Assembly: GCA_025603075.1 (NCBI GenBank)
Contig: MU626310.1
Location: 53,038 to 117,037, forward strand
DNA length: 64,000 bases
Reading direction: 5' to 3'
DNA from: Neoconidiobolus thromboides FSU 785
Lineage: Eukaryota; Entomophthoromycota; Entomophthoromycetes; Entomophthorales; Neoconidiobolaceae
Shown here: piece by piece, positions 1 through 11,792 of the stretch
Layout: each line of letters begins with the position of its first letter
Position numbering within the stretch: the first letter of the stretch is position 1
The notes under the pieces: generated by a model
Databases searched by the model: none
Told to the model about the DNA's origin: nothing
What the model saw: only the letters and a program-made list of their open reading frames with translations
Program-made: the position numbers and the translations under genes

Positions 1-931
1 TTATAAAAAGGGACATAAAAATCAAAAATCATTTTATAAATAACTAAAGTTTAAAGAGTAATTTCTATCTAATATATATATATTACATACTAAGCTATTA
101 TATCGTGCCTTTTATTTTAAATTTTTGGAAAGTATTTAAATATAGGATCTATAAACTGCTGTATAATTTTAATTTTTGGTTAAAAAGCTTGGCAAGATTT
201 TTTATAATCCCTGTTGTTTCAATATTAATAACATAGCCAGTATATAATATATTAATTTAGAATAAATAATATTTTTACATTTATGTTGATTTTTTTAGTT
301 TTTATTTCTTAATAATTTTTTTAATCAAGTTTTAAAGATGTTGCTTTGAGCTATAGCCACTCTGTAAGTCGATTGTGTAATAAATCTAAGCATTTTTTTT
401 GGAATAAAACTTTTTTGGCCTACTAATTTACTTATTTACTTATTTATACGCTTTAGTAGTAAAGTGCCATATAAGTTGCACTAATCTGTAATTGAAATGT
501 TCCCCATAGTGCTATTTTATTAGTATAATAAATCAGAAAAGGCTTTTTGCTTTCGAATTAAAATCAACACAAACAAGACGAATATGAAAGTTAGTGAAAA
601 TCAATTAAAAGTAATGTGTATTTTATGTAATAGAAGATCTAAAACGCTTTATATTAATGTTTAAATAAATACTATATTTCTATTCAAAGTATACCGTTCT
701 ATCAAAAGTATATACATTAATTGTAAATAGTTAAATAATTCTTGAAATCTATCTTTAACAATTCAATTGAAACTAAAAATTTTAATGTTTAAAATGGTAG
801 TTGCATGTCAAAATAAATCAAAATTAAAAAAATTATGCATATTAATCCTATAAACGTTAACAATTTCCAATAGCTAAACTTATCTCAGTACATTCAATAC
901 AATCATAAATCAAAAATAATTCTTCTAATCT
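1..931. other. AT-rich intergenic stretch, no gene seen
   Basis: No open frame of useful length with recognisable protein similarity was found on either strand. The stretch is AT-rich with scattered homopolymer runs and lies downstream of the phosphatase gene, so it probably holds its 3' UTR. Confidence 0.5.
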
Positions 932-2204
932 TTACAAGAAATAATTATTAGAAGCAGAGCGATTAGGCACCGTACGTTCATTATCGGGCACAGCTTGGAA
1001 AATCATAAAAGAAGAATCATCCACTTTTTCGTTTTCACTTATTTTCATAATAGATGCTACATTCCCACATCGATAACAGTAGTTTGGTGCTGACCATACA
1101 GTGACTAAATTTTTATCATCAAACATAAATTTATATCCTTCTTGAACAAGTTGATGGGCTCGTGCTATAAGTTCAAGTCCATTAACATGATTGAACTTTT
1201 AAATCGTAAGTATTTTATTTTTTAAATTTTACTATTCATTTACTTCATTCGTAACTTGACCTCCAAATAGCCATCCCGCACCTCTTGGTGATACTGCCCA
1301 ACTAGAAACATGGTCTGGATCTGACCACATTAAGTCTTTTAAAATATTAATATAGTTCGTTATTCTTTAATAATTATTATTACCACAAAAAGCGCCATCA
1401 TGAGGAATTTCTTGGCAACGTTGAATAGTTCGAATTTGATCTAAAGTTCGAATATGTGGTGATAACCCGCCATGGACGCATAAAATTCTTCCATCAACAA
1501 TCTATTATTTTATTTAGTTTACTCATTTTTGTTTAAAATAGTAATATACCGCTGCTAAACCCAAATAATCAAAAACTTGACAACAAGCTTTCCATACATT
1601 TGCATTTCCATACTTATTATGACATTCCTCTAAGAACAATTAGGTATTTATTCTTCTTCTTAAAAATTTATTTACCATAGAATCCATAAACCTGAGTTAT
1701 TTGTCTACTTTCATGATTTCCTCTCAAAAGTGTAATTTTTGAAGGATAGCTATACAAAGTATGAATATCAAAAAACCAACAAAAAATAGTAAGCTTACCG
1801 TGCTTTTAAAGCCATCAATAAACTAAAAGTCTCTAAACTGTAGTACCCTCTATCAACAAAATCTCCCTATTTTAAAAATTCAATTAAATTCCAAATTAAA
1901 TCAAAAAGTTTACCATAAAGATATAATTAGTATCTGGGACTTCACCACCAACTTTAAAAAGCTTCAAAAGGTCATAAAACTGACCATGAATATCACCACA
2001 AACAGTCACAGGTGAGGATACAGGCTGAACATTACTTTCTTCCATTAACAGTTCTTTTACCTATAAATTACTCCTAGCTTAGCGCCTATTCTTAAAAAGT
2101 TTCTTGTTTTTATAATTTACCATCTCACATAGTTTTTTCATCTCGTTTTCTGACAAATATTGACATTTTCTTAAAGTTTCAATCCATTGATCGGGCCCAG
2201 CCAT
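932..2204 (-). CDS. SIT4: PP6-type serine/threonine phosphatase catalytic subunit (Sit4 homologue)
   Basis: Metal-dependent PPP-family protein phosphatase, split by about seven short introns. The N terminus ([20 protein letters not shown], then [19 protein letters not shown]) matches the Sit4/PP6 branch rather than PP2A or PP4. The metal and phosphate motifs [15 protein letters not shown] and RGNHE are all visible in consecutive exons, followed by HGGLSP and the [11 protein letters not shown] box. The last exon ends in the PPP-typical ...YFL. One junction read directly is intron 3' end ttttaaaag joined to TTCAATCAT, giving N-E-F-N-H. In yeasts this enzyme works with SAP partners in G1/S progression, TOR signalling and ER-Golgi traffic, mainly in cytosol and nucleus. 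It is divergent to the zinc carrier gene, with about 335 bp between the start codons. No catalytic residue appears lost. Confidence 0.93.
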
Positions 2205-2540
2205 AGTTATTCTATTATATATTTGTTTTTTAAATTAACTAGGGTTGATTATTATATGCAGTCTAACTAAAATGCTCTTTATTTTTTTAAATTTCAACTG
2301 TAACTTCATAAAAAAATCTAAGCCAATCATCACCTCAATTTCTTGGTCCAATTAAGCTTATACTTTAAGATCAAAAGCTTAATCATTGTGGCTAAAAACA
2401 GAAAATAAACCGCCAATCAAAATAAAGCTAGTGGTGAATAATTAAGTCGATTAATTGGCAGTAGAAGCACTAATATTTTCCCTAGTATTCCAAATTTGGT
2501 CAATTCAACTTTTTATTTCGAAGTGAGAAGCTATAATACT

Positions 2541-4386
2541 ATGACTCAAGAAAGTTTCAACAGTTCAACAAAGACAAAAAATAAATCGAATTATGACGAT
2601 GATTCAATGATGTATTATCCAAAGAATACAAAGAGTTTATCTAATGCCTCATCTCGTTCAAACTCTTCATTTAGAAATAAGTAACTTAATATAAACGAAT
2701 ACTTTAATTCCTATTAATTAGAATCAAATAGTAAAAATGGGCTGGAAACAAAAAATCATGAAAATATGGCAAAATTAAATAGCGAAGGCCATTTAAATAA
2801 TCATAAACATAATGGTATTTCACATAATCACTCCCTTGGAGCTTCATTAAACACTCATAATGAGCACAATGGTGACAACGATCATAGTCACAACCACAGC
2901 CATAGCCATAATGTTCATAACCATACCCATGATCATAGTCACGACCATAGTCATGATCACGATCACAATCATAATCATGACCATAGTCACGAACATAATC
3001 ACAATCATGACCATAGTCACGGACATGGTCATAAACATGACCACAGTCACGATCATGGCCATGATCATTCAGAGAATGGGCATATTTTAGATTCCTTTGA
3101 TGGACAGATATTAAATTTACCAAGTTTTAATGAAGCGTTTCGAGATAAATTAAGTTTTTACCAACTTATAATGCGAATTGGCTCCCACCAATCTAACCAC
3201 TGCAAAAGATTACTTCAGTTTACTATACTCCAAACATTATTGGGTTTCTTTATTCTTACTTCGTCAATTTTTGTGGAAAGTTTAGGTAAATTGTTTTTTA
3301 TTTAAAGTTACAACAGCTATATTTTTCAAAGCTCTTGCTGGTATTGGCTATGTGACTATCTTTGATAGCTTAGGACTTGCAAACTCACTTTTAGCAAAGC
3401 TAACGGTCGAGCCTAGTATTAGTGATAGCTCGAACGTATATCCTTATGGGTAAGTCATTATTTTTTCTATTTTCGCTTTCTCTTATATATGACTAGTTTA
3501 AAGCGATTTGAAATTGTGGTTAATTTTGTTACTGTAATTTACGGACTATTTGCATCCATAAATATGATCAAGGAAGGACTTGAGACCTTACTTTTGGGAG
3601 AGTTTGACCATTCTATTAACCCAAGCACTTTGTTCCTGGGTTATGGGTAATTTTCTTGTTTATTCATAAGTTTATTTTTTTTATTTACTTCATAGCTATT
3701 ACCTTTGTATCCCTATTATTATTAATATTTTCGTATATCTTGCTACAATGTTTCCTTATAGAACACATGGTTTTTTTGCTCAACGTAAATTTAATACACT
3801 TATAAACCAATATTTTATCAATATTTATAGTTCGATTCCAAAAAAACAAATCAACCTCGATTAAGCATTTGAAGTCCATCAACTCCTTTATAGTTTCGTC
3901 GTTATTTTTTTCAATGTGTAGTCTTTGTCTTTTAACCAATAACACTTTTGGGTAAAGCAATTTCTTTATTGTATAGCACTCATTAATTCAATTCATAGAT
4001 TTCATCCAGAATTTTTTGATTCAATGATCTCACTTATGCAGGCCATAGTGCTTTTATATCTTACCACTCCCCTTTCAATAAGAATCTCAATGATTCTGAT
4101 GCATACCTTACCTTCCTTTTTACAGTCGCCAGTAAAAAAGGCTTTGAATGATGTAATTTAGTAATGTTCTTTATTAGTTCCTTATTAAATTTTTTAGGTT
4201 ACTTCATTACCCTTTATTGACCGTTATGACAACTTACACATATGGCAAAATGGGTATGGGGAGTTTATGGGTACCGTTCAAATCTTTGCACATGCTAATG
4301 TTAATTTGAATGAAATTGATCCACTGCTATTGAGTTCCCCATTTAAAGGAGTTATTGACCAGTTTAGCATTGAGCTCACGCAGTAA
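2541..4386 (+). CDS. CDF-family zinc carrier, Zrg17/Msc2-like, with His-rich stretch
   Basis: Cation diffusion facilitator-type membrane protein of roughly 500 residues in about seven exons. The ATG at 2541 is chosen because the open frame upstream has no other ATG. Exon 1 joins across intron 2681-2731 to the exon carrying about 65 residues of alternating His with Asp, Ser and Asn (nt about 2835-3080). Hydrophobic segments follow, including one with YVTIFDSLG, then YPYGLKRFEIV, then a late segment ending in LTTPLSIRISMILMHTLP, then a soluble C-terminal domain containing IDRYDNLHIWQNGYG. The YPYGxxRxE box and the C-terminal domain fit the ER/Golgi zinc carriers Zrg17 and Msc2. The usual HxxxD zinc pair of TM2 seems to lack its His, as in the non-transporting Zrg17-type partner. 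Exons were joined by eye. A GTAAGC at 4382 could be a further donor site, so the last few residues are uncertain. Confidence 0.8.
3286..3316 (+). other. Ultra-short intron (22 or 31 nt) in the zinc carrier gene
   Basis: The frame hits a stop a few codons past the GTAAATT donor at 3286. The downstream frame (AIFFKALAGIGYVTIFD) is rejoined in phase only if the intron ends at AAAG (3307) or CAACAG (3316). Both acceptors keep the same frame. Confidence 0.6.
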
Positions 4387-5762
4387 GCTTTTGGTCTTTA
4401 TACTAATATAAGTATGTTACATTTGGTTTTATTCTGAGAATTAAAATATGAGATGATAAATGCATTAAATATTTCATAATAGGATTAATTTTTTAGTTGA
4501 TGTTTTTGATATAAATTTAATGTAATGTCATTATCAGATTAAATGATATGAAATAACCTATAATAAAATATAAAAGTATGTTTCGTAGCTTCAAAATTAT
4601 CATTTTTTTTGTGATAACTTATCTTTACATTTTAAGCTTTTTATTCAAGTTTTAAAAATCAAATTATTTTTATGAATTTAAAATGTCACTATTAGTTATA
4701 CTGTATTATTTTCTTTATTTGAAATAAAAGTAGTATTATATATATATTCGTAAAACCATCAATAATAATATAAACACTTCATACATGTATTCTTTGTAGA
4801 TATAATAATGCAATTTATAAAATAGTAATGATTTATATATTTGGTATTGATTTAATTAAAAAGATCTTGATCAAATTAAATAAAGTAGCTATTTATAGGT
4901 ATCGTAAAGGATTATATTTATCTTTGAAAGAAAGCCACACTTTTAAACCTTATTAAAAATTAGTTTATAATTGTAGAATAATTGTTTTTCCAAAATATTA
5001 CAAGAGATTTAAAGAAATCTTGTAAAGTTCCTTTTAAAGCTTGTTCTTAATATACCTTAAGCAACCTCAACTCTGCTTTAAAAAAAATAGTCATTTTCTA
5101 ATTTAACATTTTAGCCTAAAGGATACATTAAATAATGAATATAATTAGCTAATAAGCGCAATATTGTTTTTATTGTTAAATAGTAAAATATTGAGTGTAT
5201 AAACTGTACTGAAATCTCCTTCATTAAAACAAATATAGGACATAAGTGAAATAGACTAAGAGTTCTATTTTATTTAAGATTTATAATTCGACTTGATAAT
5301 TTAAATATAATGAAATATATTTTATTATACTAAATCGGAGCAATTAAAAAATTCGTTGTTGTGTAACAAGGGTCAGGAACGGATGTTTGATTTGATGAAT
5401 CAAAACTATTATCAAATAATTTATACCTGACTTCCATATCTTTGGGATCTTTTAAATTAAATTTTATCTGATAACTTTAAATTTATTATAATTAAATTAG
5501 TGAATGGTTAAATTAGCCAAACAATCACTAATTGGGGTAATGGGATGGATTAACTATGATCTCATTTTACTAAATAAAGACAAAGTCTATCTAAATTAAA
5601 ACTTCTAGATTCAAGCACAATTTTTACGACTATGCTTATAAAAAGATCAAATTGAAATCATTCTCTCTTACTCCTATTTACCCCACTTAGACTCTATTAT
5701 TGGCTATCAACTTTAACTCAAGATAGTCATAAAACCCAATGCCCTATTAGTCAATTTAAACT
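4387..5762. other. Intergenic stretch, promoter side of the CorA gene
   Basis: About 1.4 kb of AT-rich DNA between two genes on the same strand. No supported ORF, RNA gene or foldback element was seen. Confidence 0.45.
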
Positions 5763-7292
5763 ATGCCAAAAGAAACTTTCAGCAATTATTATAAAATTGA
5801 CTCCCCTATTGAACAAGACAGCAGCTCAATGAGTGATAACAATAACGAACACGAACACGAACCAAAGCCTTCCAGATTTCAATTTATGAAACGTAAAGGC
5901 TCTACGGATTCTGGTAACAGTAAGAACGAAAAAGGAAACGAAGTTAAAGAAGAAGGGAGAGGGAGAAAGAATTCAATCTACAACATGATAAGACGCAAAA
6001 GTTCAGTGGATAGAGAAGCTGCATCTCAGGCTGTAGATAGGTTAACGGTACCAGAAGTAATCATTTCAGAATCAGTAGAATTTGATGAGGACCCAGAAGC
6101 AGATGTTTGTTTCCCATTGGATCAAGATGAGAGGGGAATCGATTTAACCAGTCTAGAGAAAATATTATCCGGTGATACTTCTTACTCCCCTTTTTTATTT
6201 GATACTTTTGAGTCAGGAGCAAAAAATTATGATCCTTCAATTAAGCAGGAAGTAGATGATGAAAAGAGGTTTATTTTTTATTCTAAAATGACTGGCATTA
6301 TTTCAGTAGCTAATTTTTGGGAATTTGGAGGTTTAGGCGTCTCGATGGTTGATGCTATTAAACAAGGCGATTTTTGGTTGGATGTTACCTCACCCACTGA
6401 AGCAGAAATGAAGGTTATCTCACGTATCTTTCGTATCCATCCATTGACAGTAGAAGATATTTTAACTGAAGAAATTCGTGAAAAGTGCGAATTATTTAAG
6501 CAGTATTATTTTGTTTGTTTTAGAGCTTATGAGCAAAACTCAGATTCCCCTAACTACCTTGATCCGTTAAATGTTTATAATGTAGTTTTCAAAGAAGGGA
6601 TTATTACTTTCCATTCAAAACCGATGTATCATGTCAACTCTGTTTTAAAACGTATTTCTCAACTTAAAGATTTTATTAATGTTACTTCCGATTGGATCAA
6701 CTATGCAATTATCGATGATATTACCGATTCTTTCGCTCCCATGATGAGACATATTGAGTTAGAAGTAGATACGATTGACGAATTAGTTTTGATTTTACAA
6801 GAGAATGAACAATCAGATATGTTAAGGCGAATTGGGCATGCGCGTAAACGAGTGACTATGCTATTAAGGTTATTAACAACCAAACCTGATGTCATTAAAG
6901 CCTTAATTATGCGATGTGATGAGCGTATCCGACACACTAATGGTTCAGATATTAAATTATACTTGGGGGATATTCAAGATCATTTAGTCACTATGGTTCA
7001 AAATTCATTACATTATGAAAAAGTATTGGCTAGAGCGCATTCCAATTATTTGGCACAGATTTCAATTGAACTTACTCAAGTGTCCAATCGTACCAATGAT
7101 GTCGTGGCTAAACTTACAGCTATTGCATCTATTCTTTTGCCTATGAATGTAGTCACTGGTTTGTGGGGTATGAATGTACATGTGCCTGGTCAGGATGACG
7201 AATCATACTATTGGTTCTTTGGGATATTGGTTTTCATGTTCGCCCTTGCTTTCGGGTTTTATCTATTAGTTAAACGTTCTGGTCTCCTTTAA
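5763..7292 (+). CDS. CorA/Alr/Mnr2-type magnesium transporter
   Basis: Single-exon gene of 509 residues. Residues 1-90 are polar, rich in Ser, Glu and Lys, with basic clusters (RFQFMKRKGS, NMIRRKSSVDR) typical of phosphorylated cytosolic tails in fungal Alr proteins. Residues about 170-440 form the CorA cytoplasmic domain, including HPLTVEDIL and the long stalk helix. The C terminus has two membrane helices. The first is followed directly by the selectivity signature GMN in LWGMNVHVPGQDDESYYWFF, and the protein ends in a short basic tail (LVKRSGLL). CorA proteins are homopentameric Mg2+ channels. Fungal members act at the plasma membrane (Alr1/2) or vacuole (Mnr2), and I cannot decide which applies here. 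The gene is convergent with the Gid2 gene, 250 bp apart. Confidence 0.95.
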   Translation: MPKETFSNYYKIDSPIEQDSSSMSDNNNEHEHEPKPSRFQFMKRKGSTDSGNSKNEKGNEVKEEGRGRKNSIYNMIRRKSSVDREAASQAVDRLTVPEVIISESVEFDEDPEADVCFPLDQDERGIDLTSLEKILSGDTSYSPFLFDTFESGAKNYDPSIKQEVDDEKRFIFYSKMTGIISVANFWEFGGLGVSMVDAIKQGDFWLDVTSPTEAEMKVISRIFRIHPLTVEDILTEEIREKCELFKQYYFVCFRAYEQNSDSPNYLDPLNVYNVVFKEGIITFHSKPMYHVNSVLKRISQLKDFINVTSDWINYAIIDDITDSFAPMMRHIELEVDTIDELVLILQENEQSDMLRRIGHARKRVTMLLRLLTTKPDVIKALIMRCDERIRHTNGSDIKLYLGDIQDHLVTMVQNSLHYEKVLARAHSNYLAQISIELTQVSNRTNDVVAKLTAIASILLPMNVVTGLWGMNVHVPGQDDESYYWFFGILVFMFALAFGFYLLVKRSGLL

Positions 7293-7541
7293 AATATTCG
7301 ATTTGAAGTTCATAATAAAAATAGCTCTAATATATTTAATTTTAAATGTGGATTATTTTAGTTTTGAACTAATTTTATTGTTCTTAGTTTTTAAATAAAT
7401 TAGCAAAAAAGAAATAAACTTTCAAAATAATACCCAATTAAACTTAAATAAACGTTTATAATAATATAAAATGAAACATTGATACAGCCCCTAATAAGTC
7501 ATAATACAAGCTTAATGGCTTTCATACTTATTTAAATTACC

Positions 7542-9043
7542 TTAAAAGTATATTCTTTTAACCTCTGTAATAGAAGAATCATTAGGACAATAAGGGCATT
7601 TAAAGGTAGTTTTTAACTTTGCGATTTTATGCAATGCTCCTTGAGAGATGACATGACCACATGTCATCATCATTGGTGGATTATCGTCTGAGGCTTGTAC
7701 TTTATCAACTGGACATATAAAAATGGAATGAAATCTCCAGCTTTCTAATAGTTCAGCAACTGCCTTATAAAATTTAAGCTTTTAGACTTTTAAACTTACA
7801 AATCAAAAAGTCAGGTTACCTGTAGCTCATCGATCTCGGACCAACCCGTTGTTTTCTTTGTATATTTCAACATTTTAATCATTTTTGGGTAAGCAATTGT
7901 TCCAACCGTAATACTACAAATGTTAGACTACTATTTTATAAATAAATTAACTTACGTTATGTACAACGGAGACTCATGAGAAATCCCTAACACTGAACAA
8001 AAATCTCTAGTGAACATATACTCAATATCTGGCCATTGGTTGGTATTAGCAAACTCATAATAGGGAGACTCTTTAAGCTGTGGGGAAAAAGATAACATAC
8101 CCATAAGTTTTTGTATCTCTATAAAAAATAATTAAATAAAATTCTCGTTTTTAAACATTCTAAATTTGTACCATTAAAATGGGTGTTGGTGAATGTAGCA
8201 AAGTTTTCTTGTCCATACATCATAGCTTCCATAAAGTTACCCGCTTGATATAACATGGTAAAATTTACTCGATGTAAGCAAAATTCTAAATTGCTGCCTT
8301 TTCGATCCAAAAACTCCCTATTATTTTTAGCCCATCTATGTATAACGTCATTAATTCTTAAACTAAAAGCAGGGCAAAAATATATACTCTATTGCTGGAT
8401 TCAAATTCCTCTGACGTATCTGATCAAGCACGGTATGTAACCCATTGAACTTACTCTTTAAAGCAGAGGGATACATAATTTTAGCTTCCTAAAAAACATT
8501 ATATCTAAATATAAAATAACATCATTTTGATAAAAAAGTACGTGAGAAAATATTCTAGCAGCTTCAAAATACCCTTGACGTATAAAATATTCTGATATCA
8601 GTTCCAGTACTAGGTTCTCCTTTCCTTCATATCCTTCCTCCGTAATAATTTGGTTAAAATCTAACATGAATTTCTATTTGAATGGTTAATCCCTTTTACC
8701 ATAAATATATTAAACTAATTACACTATTATATTCTTTATACAGCTTATTCACATTCGTATTTGCATCTTTACCACTATGCATCACGGCATCAGCAGCACT
8801 AGAAAGAATCTTAATATCACTTTCATTGAAATTGACTACTTCTATATAATTTTTTAGCTTTGGATTTTATATTTTATTTTCTCTCCTACCTCCTTGGCTG
8901 ATGGCATTTCTATCACGAGTCAACTTTTCTAAGATCAGGTCAAGGCTTTCAATAGAGTTTTGAAATAGTTTATCATTTTTGTTGCTCGTTTCTTCAATAC
9001 TTGTTGTATCTAGTAATATCTTAGATTGACTTTTGGAATTCAT
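7542..9043 (-). CDS. RMD5: GID/CTLH E3 ubiquitin ligase RING subunit (Rmd5/Gid2, RMND5-like)
   Basis: Multi-exon gene starting MNSKSQSKILL and ending ITEVKRIYF. The first exons are helical. They are followed by a LisH/CTLH-type segment (EGKENLVLELISEYFIRQGY) and a CRA-type region containing ALKSKFNGLHTVLDQIRQRN, NPAIEWA and LEFCLHRVNF. The C terminus carries the degenerate RING of this family: CPVDK, MMMTCGHVIS and FKCPYCP. This is the order found in Rmd5/Gid2. The GID complex ubiquitinates gluconeogenic enzymes in yeast, and Rmd5 supplies one of its two RING subunits. Introns are short GT-AG; one junction (GGxxPCY-type) was not resolved exactly. Identification is strong from the RING together with CTLH/CRA. 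Exon edges are approximate. Confidence 0.88.
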
Positions 9044-9709
9044 CTCTTAGCTGAGGATGAGATAATAATATTTGAAATTGCTTGAACTTTGTTGAAAAGT
9101 TAAAATTTTATAATGAGGTGAGATTTAACCTCATTGGTTAAAATTTGGATTAGGAATACATGACTATAAAATAAAAGGCATTATTTAATCTAAAATAGAA
9201 ATTGGTTTTTAAATAGTTTTATACACTTTTAATACAATTATCTACATACAATAGTGCCGCTTTTTATTTGATAAATAGTGGAAGTTTATTTAAATAATAA
9301 TAAAGTAAAGTCTAGTTACGATGTTATTTTTAAGGTTCACTGTTGTTTAGAATAAAACTACTTTCATATTAACTAGAATAAATTTTATTTACTCAATGTC
9401 CTAATATTAGATATACGATTATATGGCATTTTCATTATACAAAATAAATTTTTGACTACAACGTAATAAAAAACCACAAAAGCAAACAAAATTCAAAACA
9501 AAAAAGCGAAAATTGTATTAAGACCGTAAAGACATAGAAAAAAGCTAAATATATATTTATAAAAATTAGGCTTTAAGGTTGAAATAGGTCTTGGGAGGCG
9601 AGAAAGAATAGAAAATGAAGAAACTTGACTTATTAAATATTTCAAATCAAATTTCAAATAATCATTATAATAAAAATGGTTATATTTTAAAATGTTAGCA
9701 TGGCACAAC
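9044..9709. other. Intergenic stretch between two minus-strand genes
   Basis: AT-rich, without a supported gene. It holds the Gid2 promoter side and the 3' end of the PAK gene. A long minus-strand frame at 9493-9780 is out of frame with the last PAK exon and looks spurious. Confidence 0.4.
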
Positions 9710-11792
9710 TTACTCAGACTGACGGAATTTAAGCAAAGGTGCAAGCTGAGATACTGGAATACTTTTTTTAAGGAAGTCATGCTAAAAAAAGGTATTAAAA
9801 ATAACTACTTATTAAACAAGTTTAACTTACAGTTAATAACATAGGCGCAGTAGCACGTGAATTGACATCAACACACAAACAAACGGCTAAAAAGGATTTC
9901 AACTCATCACTTAGAAGCTCTGGATGTTTGAGGGTTGGTGTACCATTAGTAGCAATAAGGTATAATGCTTTAAGTGGTTCTTCATCTAAATAAGGTGGCT
10001 CATTCTCAATCATTTCTATGGCCATAATACCTAACGACCAGATATCAACTTTTGGACCGTATTCTTTTTGCTTAACAACTTCCGGTGCCATCCAATATGG
10101 GGTTCCTACCATTGTAGCACGCTTGGAATGAGACTCCGACAATCTTGCACAAAAACCAAAATCAGCTATAAACTTGTTAGTATATCATATCCTTTTATTA
10201 CAATAAAACCTTACTAATTTTAACATTTCCATGGATATCAAGTAAAACGTTATCTGATTTGATATCACGATGGATGATATTACGACTATGTAGATGTTCA
10301 AGACCTTTACAAGTCTATGAATGATTAATAAAAATCTATTATAAAAACTACAAAAATTACTTCAAGGCAAATTGTAGCTATTTGCTTCTCAGTCATTGCA
10401 TTAGCTTCTATGACATCAGTCAAAGCACCACCTTCCATGAAGTCCATCACCACCCAAAGATCATTCCTTCCAACTAAAAAGGAATCCAAATAATTCACAA
10501 TGTTTGGATGTTGACTCTCTTTCATGACCAATATTTCATTAACAATCAATTCTTTCCTAGGTTGATTAGATAAGTCCATCTCCTTAATGGCTACTTTTAA
10601 GTTGGAAATATTGTTGCGTGCTACATACACAGATCCAGAAGCACTAAAATTCGTTAAAATTTTAATCTAATAATGTTTATGTTTTACCCTTGTCCCACTT
10701 TCTTGATCTTGGTATAAATAGTATTGGGGTCCTTCTTGGAAACAATTGTTTTCAATTTTTCCATAAGCTGAGGCTCGCTTAAAGTAGATAAACGTTGTTC
10801 AGGAGCTTTAGGTGGTTTAGGCTTTGAACCAGAGCCATTTAAGTTGGCTAATGCCAGAGCATGTGGATCAGCTGCAGTTGGAGCATTATGCTATTTGAAG
10901 TTAGAAAATGAGCTATTTAAATAAAAAAACCGATTTACATTATTGTTTACGTTAACTTTAGGCCTCTATATAAAAGATTAATAAAACATAAATTAGGTGA
11001 AATTAAATTACATCAATAAAAAGACTGGACATGCGTTTTGTGACCTCCCCTTCTTCTTTAACGTGGCTTGGAATTTCTGGGGCGGGCCTTTGGGGAACAA
11101 AATCAGACTTTTGAGAATCTGGAATAAGACCGGCCCACTTAGTATCATAAATATTGTTTTTGTTTTGTTCAGTGTAAAACTCAAGAACATCTAAAACGGC
11201 TTGTGGATTTTTGCTATAATCCTCTTTTGTAATTGCTGAGTTTGATAAAAGTTTCGCCCACTCACTTGGAAGTCCCTAAAAAGCTTGAATTTTTTAACTT
11301 ATATTGTATAAACTTAATTTACCGAAAACATTCCACTGGTTGGATCAAAATCAACATGAATTTGATGTACAAAGTCTGTGGGCTTGGATACTCCCATCTC
11401 AGGTGATTTCTAATGTTATTTTAATATTATGCTTACATAAAATAGTAAAATAAAATACCGAGTAAATAGCATCAATCCAAGAATATAATTCATCATCATT
11501 TTTACACATCATGTAATAACTTTTATCTTTTGTAATAATTTCAAAACAGTATGGTTTCAAGTCAGTTCTATTAACAGCGGTGACTTCTTTTAAAAATACT
11601 ATAGCATATGCAAGGCTGGTTTGCTGTAAGCAGATTAGCTCAATATGTTATTTTAAGTAGTGAAAATTTTACTTCATTTCTATGAAAAGAAAGGGTCAAC
11701 TCTCTTAAACAAATATACCGCTTAGACCAAATCCAGGACCTCAACCCTTCTTCCTTAACATTAACGTACCCACTTTTAATTACTTCAGTCAT
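9710..11792 (-). CDS. CLA4: p21-activated kinase with PH, CRIB and kinase domains (Cla4-like)
   Basis: About ten exons, roughly 520 residues. The order is a PH domain from the start codon ([20 protein letters not shown]), then a CRIB motif near nt 11330-11400 ([20 protein letters not shown]) running into LPSEWAKLL, a linker rich in Pro and Lys, and the Ste20-family kinase. Kinase features are ASGSVYVA, the lysine in [22 protein letters not shown], the activation loop [12 protein letters not shown], and [13 protein letters not shown]. The last exon supplies HDFLKKSIP and ends in FRQSE. PH plus CRIB plus kinase is the Cla4/Skm1 layout, in contrast to Ste20, which lacks PH. These kinases bind Cdc42-GTP at the cortex and act in polarity, septins and mitotic exit. 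GTAAGT directly at the stop leaves a small chance of a further exon. Confidence 0.93.

Noticed and set aside
2704-3123. Long minus-strand and alternate plus-strand frames across the His-rich tract
   Set aside because: They are low-complexity shadows of the CAT/CAC-rich repeat DNA in the zinc carrier; only the plus-strand His frame connects to membrane segments.
3685-3960. 91-codon minus-strand frame
   Set aside because: It overlaps two real exons of the zinc carrier and the intron at 3787-3830, and has no similarity of its own.
11008-11190. Frame shadows on both strands in the PAK linker
   Set aside because: The real PAK frame runs through this exon ([17 protein letters not shown]) and connects in frame to the CRIB region.
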